Positions 35,030 through 42,571 of a DNA stretch of 64,000 nucleotides are shown here, piece by piece (the stretch's first letter is position 1; each line of letters opens with the position of its first letter). The notes under the pieces were generated by a model, which did no database searches, was not told where the DNA came from, and saw nothing but the letters and a program-made list of their open reading frames with translations. The DNA comes from Parabacteroides sp. PF5-6 (GTDB taxonomy: Bacteria; Bacteroidota; Bacteroidia; Bacteroidales; Tannerellaceae), in contig NZ_JAQFIN010000003.1 in NCBI RefSeq assembly GCF_029504695.1, forward strand, positions 186,001 through 250,000, read 5' to 3'. The position numbers and the translations under genes are program-made.

Positions 35030-35116
35030 CGGCAAAAGGGAAATTAGTCCCGTGAATTTGGATTTAGATTCGTAGCAATAAACTACCCCGGGGCAAGCCG
35101 GGAAACAAATATTCAA

Positions 35117-35124
35117 TAACTTTG
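35117..35124 (+). promoter_or_regulatory. -7 promoter element for the sigma/FecR/TonB-receptor operon
   Basis: TAACTTTG matches TAnnTTTG, 63 bases before the GTG at 35188. The leader contains GGTAGGGTAA, a string repeated upstream of the DUF2202 gene near 38988. Confidence 0.6.
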
Positions 35125-35187
35125 TAAAACCCCGGTAGGGTAAAATAAATATTGTGCGATATAACCTAAAAAAGCGGGAAAGCGATT

Positions 35188-35676
35188 GTGGATAAAGCTG
35201 AGTTCAAACATATATTCGATCAATATTTCGATACGATCCGTTGTTTCGTCTACTACCGTTGTGGCGATAAGGAGACGGCTTCTGATATCACACAGGATCT
35301 GTTTATGAAGGTCTGGGAGAAGAAAGAACAGCTCGACCCGCGTACAATCAAGCCATTGCTCTATAAGATGGCAAACGATCAGGTGATCAGCGACTACCGC
35401 AAAACGCTTTCACAACGCAACTATGCGGAAGATATGGCAATAGAGCGTGATAATCAGACGCACTCACCGGAGGAACAAATGCAATTCGAGGAACTGAAAC
35501 AACAGTATGCGGATGCCCTGAATGCGATGAACGAAGGCCAACGGGTCGCTTTCCTGATGAGCCGCAACGATGAGTTGAAATATACGGAGATATCCGAACG
35601 CCTGGGGATCAGTGTCAAGGCAGTAGAGAAAAGGATGACTGCCGCACTGAAGGTTTTGAAACTGAAATTGCTTTAA
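35188..35676 (+). CDS. ECF RNA polymerase sigma factor (FecI-like)
   Basis: A 162-residue extracytoplasmic-function sigma factor. Region 2 (FDQYFDTIRCFVYYRCGDKETASDITQDLFMKVWEKK, about 10-48) and region 4 (MNEGQRVAFLMSRNDELKYTEISERLGISVKAVEKRM, about 113-151) are clear. The start codon is GTG at 35188. It is followed by a FecR anti-sigma factor and a TonB-dependent receptor, the standard three-part signal-transduction layout. The sigma factor probably activates its own operon when the receptor is occupied. Confidence 0.92.
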   Translation: MDKAEFKHIFDQYFDTIRCFVYYRCGDKETASDITQDLFMKVWEKKEQLDPRTIKPLLYKMANDQVISDYRKTLSQRNYAEDMAIERDNQTHSPEEQMQFEELKQQYADALNAMNEGQRVAFLMSRNDELKYTEISERLGISVKAVEKRMTAALKVLKLKLL

Positions 35677-35687
35677 ATAAAGAAGAT

Positions 35688-36479
35688 ATGCATAAAGAAG
35701 AGCAAATAAAAATAGTACCTCAGTGGAATAAAAACAAAGAAGAGATATGGGATGAACTGTTTGCCGCGGCAGACGAGACACCGATAGCAAAGAAAGCGTC
35801 GTTTTCTCTGCGGAAGGTGTTTATGTATGCGGCGGCAGCGGTTTTATTGCTGTTATTGATCGTGCCGGGATATATGTTTCTGCATACGCAAACGTTTATG
35901 GCTGCCAAAGGGGAACATCGCTCCGTTACGCTTCCCGATGGTTCAAATGTTCGGTTGAATGCCGATAGTCGTTTGATTTACAAGCCGCACTGGTGGCGTT
36001 TCTCACGGGATGTTGAGATGGAAGGGGAAGCTTATTTTGAAGTCACCAAGGGAAGCCGTTTCACGGTCGGCGCCTATGGGAAGAATGTGGAAGTGTTGGG
36101 CACCTCTTTTAATGTCTTTGCCCGTTCGGAAAGATACGTCGTCACCTGTCTTACCGGAAAGGTGAATGTGAGCGACGCACAGCAGAGTGTCATCCTCACT
36201 CCCGGCATGCAAGCCTTGTATTCCGGCGATAGAATGGTGGCCGAAGAAGTCGGCGAACCTCAATTGGCGACAGCGTGGACGACCTATCACTTCTACTTCT
36301 TGAAGACTCCCCTGGAAGATGTTTTATGCGAGATAGAAAGGCAGTATGCGATCGTGATTGAACGGCCGGAGAAGAATGACTATCTTTACAGCGGCAATTT
36401 TGCCCGATTAGATGATCCGAAGGAAACGCTGAATATCATCGGCAAAGCTTTTGGCATCGCATTTAAGATTAAAGAATAG
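35688..36479 (+). CDS. FecR-family anti-sigma factor
   Basis: A 263-residue single-pass inner-membrane regulator. It has a short cytoplasmic N-terminus with WDELFAAADE, a TM helix at about 45-62, and a periplasmic FecR domain (about 75-175). That domain contains RSVTLPDGSNVRLNADSRLIY and the GEAYFEVTKG and TSFNVFA motifs. A DUF4974-like C-terminal domain (about 195-260) is expected to contact the receptor's N-terminal domain. It holds the sigma factor inactive until signalled. Confidence 0.92.
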   Translation: MHKEEQIKIVPQWNKNKEEIWDELFAAADETPIAKKASFSLRKVFMYAAAAVLLLLLIVPGYMFLHTQTFMAAKGEHRSVTLPDGSNVRLNADSRLIYKPHWWRFSRDVEMEGEAYFEVTKGSRFTVGAYGKNVEVLGTSFNVFARSERYVVTCLTGKVNVSDAQQSVILTPGMQALYSGDRMVAEEVGEPQLATAWTTYHFYFLKTPLEDVLCEIERQYAIVIERPEKNDYLYSGNFARLDDPKETLNIIGKAFGIAFKIKE

Positions 36480-38981
36480 TTGAAACGTTTACTGACTATC
36501 CTGGTTCTTGTGGGTGCATTCGTTTTTCCGTTGTCTGCCCAACAGATACGCTTGCAGGCCTCCGACACACCGTTGGACCAGGTGTTGAGTACATTGAACG
36601 TTGAATTATCGTTCGACAGTAAAGCGCTTTCCGTTTACCGGGTGAGTGTAAACCGCGACTTCTCTTCCTTCCGCGAAGCCATTGATTTTCTTTTGCAGGG
36701 AAAGCCTTTTGTATGCGAGCAGATTGGCAAGGTATATGTCATTGTGCCCTACGAAGAGGAGGTCATCGCACCGGTTCCTATTCCGGAAACATACACCTTG
36801 TCGGGCGTACTGACGGACAAAGACAATGGCGAGCGATTGCCTTATGCCCATATTCTTACCGCGCAGGGAATGATCGTAGGAGATGAAAATGGCTTTTTCA
36901 GTGTGAAGAGCAATCGTCCTGTTCCGCTGCGTATGCGGTTTACGTACCTTGGTTATCATCCGGTCGATACCCTTTTGATGCCGGGTTCCCATGTTATCAA
37001 TCTGTCGTCGCAGCCTATGGTAATGGATGAGGTGTTTGTCTCACCGGCTAAAAGCGCCATGATGATGCAAACGGGGCGTACTTCCGGAGAAGTGCGTGTC
37101 AATCATGCGATTACCCGTTATATGCCGGGTAGCGGCGACAACTCGGTGTTTAATCTTTTGCGTATGATGCCCGGCGTGCGTGCTTCGGGAGAGCCCAACG
37201 AAGAACTGATCGTATGGGGCAGTGAAAGCGGGGAAAGCAAAATCACATTCGATGGTTATACGCTTTTCGGGTTGAAGAGTTTCAGTGATAATATCAGCTT
37301 TATCAATCCCTATATGGTCAAAGAGATCCGCCTCAACAAAGGCGGAATGGATGCTTCGGAAGGCAACCGCATCGGGGCTACGGGCCATATTACCGGAGTT
37401 GACGGGAACCTGTCGGCGCCTTCTTTCAAAGCCAACGTAAGTAACCTTACGGCTAATCTTTTCGGTTCGCTGCCGGTGACGAAAAGATCTGTCCTGATGG
37501 TCGGCTACCGCCAGACTTATTATAATCTTTACGATGTGGAGAAGCTCAATCCGTATGGCAACAGCCACGGAAATACAACCGGGGGAAATGGGAATGAAGG
37601 CAATGGAAACGGAGGTAAAGGGCATGGTTCTGGTAGTGGTCAAGGTCCGGGAAGTGGACAGGGTTCACAGGCAGGGAATAATGATTTCTATATCTACCCC
37701 GACTATGCTTTTCGGGATGTGAACGTGAAATATAGCGGTAGCTTTTCGGACCGGGATAAATATGCCTTATCGTTCTATGCTGCCGATGATGATTTTGACT
37801 TTACAGTCGCGCAGGATAATGATTTCAATCTGGACGCGGCAGAGAAAAGCCATCAGCAAGCGGGTTCGTTCGCTTATGACCGGATGTGGAACAATACTTC
37901 GAAAACAGGGATACAGGTTTCTTTCTCCCGCTTGAAAACCAAAGAGGACCTGATCAGCAGCGTGCAAGGCAACCAGGCGGTGCCCGAGATCGCCAGCCAT
38001 TCCGAAAACCGGATCAGCGAAGTGACTGCCCGGTTAAATCATTCTTTCCCTTTAGGGTACTTTCAGCAGTTGGAAGCCGGCGGCGAATTCACTCACTATA
38101 CCGACGAATTGAACGGAGTCAATCAAAAACTCTCTAAACCGACCCTATATGTTACCGACCGGTTTACCCTGGGCAATCTATCCCTGAATGCCGGTTTGCG
38201 AACGGACTTTATTCCCGGAAAGGCTTACTTTCAACCGCGCGCCTCTCTGCGATATAGAATAAATAAAGATTGGACGGGCACCGCTTCGTGGGGACTTTAC
38301 CGGCAATATATCGCCCATATTCCGGTGGAAGACGAAGCCGGGAATTTTGTTTTCGCCTGGCAGATACAGGAAGACAACGCGCCTTCGTCGATGCAATCGG
38401 CTGCCGGTATTGCTTTCAACCGCAACGGATTACTGATCAGTGCAGAGGGCTATCACAAGAAAAACAAAGATGTCGTTCGGATCTCGGACGCTGTGTACCG
38501 GACGGATGTCGATATGACCGGGTTCGATGTCTTCCTGAAAAAAGAGTTCGATAAGGTTTCTCTCTTTGGCTCTTATTCTTTGTCCCATCTCTCGGAACAG
38601 GTTACGGAAACGGGACACGAACTGAAAGCGGGAACTATCCTTTCGTTCTCTCCGTTTACATTTTCGGCCAACTATGTTTTCGGCTCCGGCTTTTCTTATC
38701 CTTATATCGGAGGGCATGGAATACATGGAACGGGCACGGGACAAGGGCAGTCGAACAACCATGCCGATATGGAGAAGAACTACAGCCGACTCGATGTGGC
38801 CGCGACTTACAGTTATTCCTTTCCGAAACTGAAACTGCAAACCGGGCTTTCGATTATCAATGTGTTGGGAACTGAAAACATCAAATACGCCTATCGACTT
38901 CCCGCACGCGAAGACGTAACCAATGTGTTCACACAGGCACAACCTTTTACTCCGACACTTTTTATTGAAATTATATTCTGA
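36480..38981 (+). CDS. TonB-dependent outer-membrane receptor with STN signalling domain
   Basis: An 833-residue receptor starting with TTG directly after the FecR stop. Signal peptide MKRLLTILVLVGAFVFPLSAQ, then an STN domain (about 22-75), a carboxypeptidase-like regulatory domain (about 103-185), a plug (about 205-320) and a 22-strand barrel ending in Phe (FIEIIF). Two extracellular-type loops are unusually rich in Gly, Asn, Ser and His (about 357-400 and 742-762), a composition also seen in the tail of the neighbouring DUF2202 protein. No SusD partner follows, so a small ligand such as a metal chelate is more likely than a glycan. Confidence 0.9.
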   Translation: MKRLLTILVLVGAFVFPLSAQQIRLQASDTPLDQVLSTLNVELSFDSKALSVYRVSVNRDFSSFREAIDFLLQGKPFVCEQIGKVYVIVPYEEEVIAPVPIPETYTLSGVLTDKDNGERLPYAHILTAQGMIVGDENGFFSVKSNRPVPLRMRFTYLGYHPVDTLLMPGSHVINLSSQPMVMDEVFVSPAKSAMMMQTGRTSGEVRVNHAITRYMPGSGDNSVFNLLRMMPGVRASGEPNEELIVWGSESGESKITFDGYTLFGLKSFSDNISFINPYMVKEIRLNKGGMDASEGNRIGATGHITGVDGNLSAPSFKANVSNLTANLFGSLPVTKRSVLMVGYRQTYYNLYDVEKLNPYGNSHGNTTGGNGNEGNGNGGKGHGSGSGQGPGSGQGSQAGNNDFYIYPDYAFRDVNVKYSGSFSDRDKYALSFYAADDDFDFTVAQDNDFNLDAAEKSHQQAGSFAYDRMWNNTSKTGIQVSFSRLKTKEDLISSVQGNQAVPEIASHSENRISEVTARLNHSFPLGYFQQLEAGGEFTHYTDELNGVNQKLSKPTLYVTDRFTLGNLSLNAGLRTDFIPGKAYFQPRASLRYRINKDWTGTASWGLYRQYIAHIPVEDEAGNFVFAWQIQEDNAPSSMQSAAGIAFNRNGLLISAEGYHKKNKDVVRISDAVYRTDVDMTGFDVFLKKEFDKVSLFGSYSLSHLSEQVTETGHELKAGTILSFSPFTFSANYVFGSGFSYPYIGGHGIHGTGTGQGQSNNHADMEKNYSRLDVAATYSYSFPKLKLQTGLSIINVLGTENIKYAYRLPAREDVTNVFTQAQPFTPTLFIEIIF

Positions 38982-39058
38982 AAACAGGTAGGGTAATCTC
39001 CCCTTTGTGCGGTTTACCTTAAAAGCAATGAACCATTGATTATTAAATTAAAAAAAGA

Positions 39059-39925
39059 ATGAAAATGAAAACAAAAGCAAGCCTGTTAGCCTTAGCGGCA
39101 TTTGCATTGGTATTCACCTCTTGCAATGAAAATGAAGGAACGGATGAGTTAGTACAGGAATCACCGGTAGAACTCTTACGTGTTGCCGGTAATGGTACGT
39201 CTACCTTTATCCTTGAAAATGTTTGCCCCGTACTGTCGGTTACCGATCCGTTGACAGCCGATGAAATTGAATTCCTTAATATTGTCCGGGAGGAAGAAAA
39301 GCTTTCCCGCGACTTGTATAACTATTTCGCCTCGCAATACCCCACTGCACTTCCGTTAACGAATATCGGGAATGCCGAAACCAATCATATCGCTGCCATA
39401 GAGCGGGTACTGACTTATTATGAGATTGAATTTCCGGCCCTTGGTCAACCGGGTGTCTTTACCGACAAAGACCGGCAAGACACGTATGACCGCTTGAAAA
39501 CAGAGGGATCGACATTAGCGGCCGCTTACCAGATCATGGCTTTTATTGAAGAAGAAAACATTGTGACCTATCGGAAAGTCGCCGGTGAGCTGACCAACAT
39601 CAATCTGCAAGTAATCATCACCAATCTTGGCTTAGGCTCTGAAAATCATTTCAGAACATTGGTAAAGCAAATAACGGCTTTAGGTGGCACATTCAAGCCG
39701 ACCTTGATGAACGATACACAATACAACGAAATCATCAATGCGTCCAACCACCATGGCACCTACTACTGCAAACAAGGCCAGCAAGGCCAGAATACCAATA
39801 ACGGCAAAGGCAAAAACCACCACGGCAACAAAGGCCACGTCAACAATTGCGGCACCTGCACCTATTGCCTAAACGCCACCACCACTGGCCAGGGACACAA
39901 CAAAGGACACGGCGGCAAAAGATAA
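39059..39925 (+). CDS. DUF2202 ferritin-like lipoprotein with His/Cys-rich tail
   Basis: A 288-residue lipoprotein (lipobox FTSC, Cys21 from the first ATG; an alternative ATG lies six bases downstream). Residues about 65-220 form a DUF2202 domain, a four-helix ferritin-like fold. It has candidate metal ligands in REEEKLSRDLYNYF, AETNHIAAIERVL, FIEEENIVTYRKV and GSENHFRTLV. The last 60 residues are a repeat-poor tail rich in His, Gly, Asn and Lys with Cys pairs (NCGTCTYC). Export plus this composition suggests metal binding at the cell envelope. It is the last gene of the sigma/FecR/receptor operon, 77 bases after the receptor. Function is not established for the family. Confidence 0.82.
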   Translation: MKMKTKASLLALAAFALVFTSCNENEGTDELVQESPVELLRVAGNGTSTFILENVCPVLSVTDPLTADEIEFLNIVREEEKLSRDLYNYFASQYPTALPLTNIGNAETNHIAAIERVLTYYEIEFPALGQPGVFTDKDRQDTYDRLKTEGSTLAAAYQIMAFIEEENIVTYRKVAGELTNINLQVIITNLGLGSENHFRTLVKQITALGGTFKPTLMNDTQYNEIINASNHHGTYYCKQGQQGQNTNNGKGKNHHGNKGHVNNCGTCTYCLNATTTGQGHNKGHGGKR

Positions 39926-39953
39926 TAAAAGAACAAATATTTAACACAAAACA

Positions 39954-39986
39954 GGGTACTCCTATTCATTTCGGAGTACCCTTTTT
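39954..39986 (+). terminator. Terminator of the sigma/FecR/receptor/DUF2202 operon
   Basis: GGGTACTCC/GGAGTACCC, a 9-bp stem with a 10-nt loop, is followed by TTTTTG. Confidence 0.88.
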
Positions 39987-39988
39987 GC

Positions 39989-39996
39989 TACCTTTG
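39989..39996 (+). promoter_or_regulatory. -7 promoter element for the first acetyltransferase
   Basis: TACCTTTG matches TAnnTTTG and begins three bases after the upstream terminator. It ends six bases before the ATG at 40003, so the message would be nearly or fully leaderless. Confidence 0.6.
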
Positions 39997-40002
39997 CCAT
40001 TC

Positions 40003-40437
40003 ATGGAAAACTATCAAATTCAAAAAGGCGAAGAAGCTGATTACGATCAATTGGCCGCAATCTGGGAAAGTTCTGTTAAAGCGACTCACCATTTCTTAAA
40101 ACCGGAGGATTTCGAATTCTTTAAACAGGCCGTGCCTGGTTATTTTCCACAGGTTGACTTGCATGTATTACGTTCGGGAACGGAGATCGTTGCTTTTATG
40201 GGAATCTCCGACGACAATCTTGAAATGCTTTTTGTTTCCGCCGAAGCGCGAGGACAAGGGTATGGGAAACAACTTTTGAAATATGCTATCGATAATCTCC
40301 AAGTGACAAAAGTAGATGTAAACGAGCAGAACACACAGGCTGTCGGATTTTATGAACGATTCGGCTTCCATGTGATCGCCCGCTCAGAGAAGGATTCGAC
40401 AGGGAAGGATTATCCGATATTGCATTTAAGCCTTTAA
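40003..40437 (+). CDS. GNAT-family N-acetyltransferase (YjaB-like)
   Basis: A 144-residue acetyl-CoA-dependent transferase. The acetyl-CoA loop is VSAEARGQGYGKQLL (about 75-89); the C-terminal NTQAVGFYERFGF is the usual GNAT end motif. The open frame extends 52 codons upstream into the DUF2202 gene region, but the promoter at 39989-39996 fixes the start at 40003. The acceptor is unknown. Confidence 0.88.
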   Translation: MENYQIQKGEEADYDQLAAIWESSVKATHHFLKPEDFEFFKQAVPGYFPQVDLHVLRSGTEIVAFMGISDDNLEMLFVSAEARGQGYGKQLLKYAIDNLQVTKVDVNEQNTQAVGFYERFGFHVIARSEKDSTGKDYPILHLSL

Positions 40438-40461
40438 TAGCAAAACTCAACAATAGTAATT

Positions 40462-41001
40462 ATGCTTGACAAATTTCCGGAATTACATACCGAAAGATTA
40501 GACTTAGTAGAGATTAGCCAGTCTCATCTTACGGATTTCTATGAGATATTCAAAGATGAGAGAGCCACAAAATACTATAATGTCCTTCCTTTTCATCAAG
40601 AAGAAGAGGCTCAGAAGTATATTGATTGGTTTCAATCTCGCTATAAAGAAGGCTTAGGTATCCGCTGGGGAATCAAATTAAAAGGCAGACCAGGTATTAT
40701 CGGAACAGCCGGATTTAACAACTACCTAAAGGATCATCGAGCAAACTTCGGTTATGACCTGCATCCTGATTATTGGAATAAGGGATATATGACCGAAGCT
40801 TTAACAATAATATTGAAGTTTGGTTTTGAGACGCTCGAAATAAACAGAATTGAAGCCGAAGTCATGCAAGGAAATATAGCTTCGGAAAAGGTTCTTAAAA
40901 AACTCGGCTTCACAAAAGAAGGCGTTTTGAGAGATTGGATGTATTGGAATAATAAACACTATAATATGACGATGTATTCGTTGTTGAAGAATATTTTTTG
41001 A
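40462..41001 (+). CDS. RimJ/RimL-family GNAT acetyltransferase
   Basis: A 179-residue protein of the RimJ/RimL acetyltransferase branch, which modifies ribosomal protein N-termini or small molecules. Motifs: N-terminal FPELHTERLDLVEI, central GYDLHPDYWNKGYMTEAL with the acetyl-CoA loop, and NIASEKVLKKLGFTKEGVLRDWMYW at the end. It follows the first acetyltransferase by 24 bases, probably on the same transcript. Confidence 0.88.
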   Translation: MLDKFPELHTERLDLVEISQSHLTDFYEIFKDERATKYYNVLPFHQEEEAQKYIDWFQSRYKEGLGIRWGIKLKGRPGIIGTAGFNNYLKDHRANFGYDLHPDYWNKGYMTEALTIILKFGFETLEINRIEAEVMQGNIASEKVLKKLGFTKEGVLRDWMYWNNKHYNMTMYSLLKNIF

Positions 41002-41059
41002 TCTAAAAAAACAGGATGGTACAATCGCTTGTGACTGAAAAGGAACTATCCGATACCTG

Positions 41060-41890
41060 TCATTTCAATAATTTCCGACTATCTACTTCGTGCAATACTC
41101 GCATCTGTTGAATGGCTATCTGGTTGAGCTTTAGTAAACGGTCAGATTGCGGAACCTGCTCGTTTATCAAAACGGCATTGATATTCTCCATGTTAGATAA
41201 GCAAATAAGTTCATTGATAGTAGCATAGTCACGGATATTTCCTTTTTTGTCTGGATTCGTATCACGCCATTGCCTGGCAGTAATACCAAAAAGAGCCATG
41301 TTAAGTACATCCGCTTCACTGGCATACACAATCGATATTTGCTGAGCGGTAAGTTCTTCTGGTATAAGATTGTGCTTAACTGCATCGGTATGGATGTGAT
41401 AGTTGATTTTTGATAGTTCCCTTTTTGCAGACCAACCAAGTTGTTGCTGTTCATGCTCCTTGAGGCGTTGAAATTCTGTTATCAAGTACAACTTGAATTG
41501 TACACTAATGGCTGCCCCAAATTCAAACGCAATGTCTTTGTGAGCGAAAGTCCCACCATATTTGCCTTTTTGAACTATGATGCCTATTGCATCCGTTTTC
41601 TCAATCCACTCTGAAACGCTCATTACAAAACTGGGTAATCCGGCTTGTGATTTAAAGTGGTCAAATTCGACCACTTTAAAATTGGGATTATTTATCACTT
41701 CCCAAGTCCCGAGAAATTCCAGCGTATATCTATTTCGCAACCAATTCTTAATTATATCAGCAGCACGACTTCCACTTTCTTTGGCGTTTGCCATATCAGT
41801 CAGAGATATATAGTCGCCATTATTTATATGAACAATCGTGATATCTGCTTCTTGTACTTTAATCTTAGCCATTTTAATTCTGTTTTTCAT
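41060..41890 (-). CDS. KilA-N domain protein
   Basis: A 276-residue protein. The N-terminal KilA-N DNA-binding domain (about 15-130) shows GDYISLTDMANAKESGSRAADIIKNWLRNRYTLEFLGTWE and the family end GKYGGTFAHKDIAFEFGAAISVQFKLYLITEFQRLKE. The C-terminal half is helical and charged. KilA-N domains are common in phages and mobile DNA and in some cytoplasmic Bacteroidota proteins. The gene lies on the 3' side of tRNA-Lys, with 471 non-coding bases between, and is more AT-rich than its neighbours. Start ATG at 41890; 41872 is an alternative. Confidence 0.85.
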   Translation of the reverse strand: MKNRIKMAKIKVQEADITIVHINNGDYISLTDMANAKESGSRAADIIKNWLRNRYTLEFLGTWEVINNPNFKVVEFDHFKSQAGLPSFVMSVSEWIEKTDAIGIIVQKGKYGGTFAHKDIAFEFGAAISVQFKLYLITEFQRLKEHEQQQLGWSAKRELSKINYHIHTDAVKHNLIPEELTAQQISIVYASEADVLNMALFGITARQWRDTNPDKKGNIRDYATINELICLSNMENINAVLINEQVPQSDRLLKLNQIAIQQMRVLHEVDSRKLLK

Positions 41891-41919
41891 TGTGTCTAAC
41901 TGACCACAATATGGTTCTA

Positions 41920-41927
41920 CAAATTTA
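41920..41927 (-). promoter_or_regulatory. -7 promoter element for the KilA-N gene
   Basis: The minus strand reads TAAATTTG, 29 bases before the start at 41890. Confidence 0.55.
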
Positions 41928-42188
41928 GTTTAAATTATTGATATCCATTATATGTAATGGAAGTATAAGCCTTGCTATTTTCTCGGTTCTAACAGATTTC
42001 TCAATTATATATTTCCGAAACACCTCAGCATTCCTCCGCCGTTCTTCAGTAGCTTGTTCTTTCTGATAAAGAACAACACGTTGAATGTTTTTCTTTTCAT
42101 TTTTACATCGTTTTTAGTGATACAAAGTTATTTTATATCCTCCAAAAACACACTATGCAAAATTATGATATACAGCGAAATAGCACCT

Positions 42189-42230
42189 AAATCGTGGGAC
42201 TTTTTGGAAAACTCAAAAGTTCCACGATTT
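42189..42230. repeat. 16-bp stem hairpin in the gene-free stretch next to tRNA-Lys
   Basis: AAATCGTGGGACTTTT (42189-42204) pairs with AAAAGTTCCACGATTT (42215-42230) with a single G-U pair and a 10-nt loop. No T run follows on either strand. The stretch 41891-42361 shows otherwise only the KilA-N promoter and the tRNA terminator. Confidence 0.7.
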
Positions 42231-42274
42231 GGACTAGTTAAGTCTGCATTTTCCCGCCTTTTTCTGCTACCCGG

Positions 42275-42318
42275 GGCAAAAAAGAAAATCCCCGATATTT
42301 CATGAATATCAGGGATTT
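42275..42318 (-). terminator. Terminator of tRNA-Lys
   Basis: The stem AAATCCC/GGGATTT with an inner GATATT/AATATC stem is followed on the minus strand by TTTTCTTTTTT. Confidence 0.82.
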
Positions 42319-42361
42319 ACGTTGAATTTCTTCGATTTCTTGGCTTCTCTTGTGATCCGCC

Positions 42362-42437
42362 TGGTGATTTGCCTGGGGTTCGAACCCAGGACCCCATCCT
42401 TAAAAGGGATGTGCTCTACCTGCTGAGCTAGCAAATC
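42362..42437 (-). tRNA. tRNA-Lys (anticodon TTT)
   Basis: A 76-nt minus-strand gene. The acceptor stem GATTTGC pairs with GCAAATC. The D-arm is GCTC/GAGC and the anticodon stem CATCC/GGATG. The seven-base loop CTTTTAA gives anticodon TTT, and the T-arm is CTGGG/CCCAG around TTCGAAC. Discriminator A and CCA are encoded. It has its own TATCTTTG promoter at 42466-42473 and a terminator. A 12-bp imperfect direct repeat (TGATCCGCCTGG / TGATTTGCCTGG) spans its 3' end. Confidence 0.97.
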
Positions 42438-42465
42438 TCCGGTGTATTTTATTGAAATACGGGCG

Positions 42466-42473
42466 CAAAGATA
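42466..42473 (-). promoter_or_regulatory. -7 promoter element for tRNA-Lys
   Basis: The minus strand reads TATCTTTG, 29 bases before the tRNA 5' end at 42437. Confidence 0.7.
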
Positions 42474-42520
42474 GGCGTTTAATTTTTAGTTCGCAAGCTT
42501 TCGACTCCTTTTTATTTTGT

Positions 42521-42528
42521 TATCTTTG
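42521..42528 (+). promoter_or_regulatory. -7 promoter element for the ettA gene
   Basis: TATCTTTG, a full TAnnTTTG match 44 bases before the ATG at 42572. Confidence 0.7.
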
Positions 42529-42571
42529 TCCCCAAAGCAAACAACAGACAAATAATCATACTACATAAGTT

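Noticed and set aside
36480-39925. SusC-type glycan uptake system
   Set aside because: The receptor is followed by a DUF2202 protein, not SusD, and is shorter (833 residues) than typical SusC proteins.
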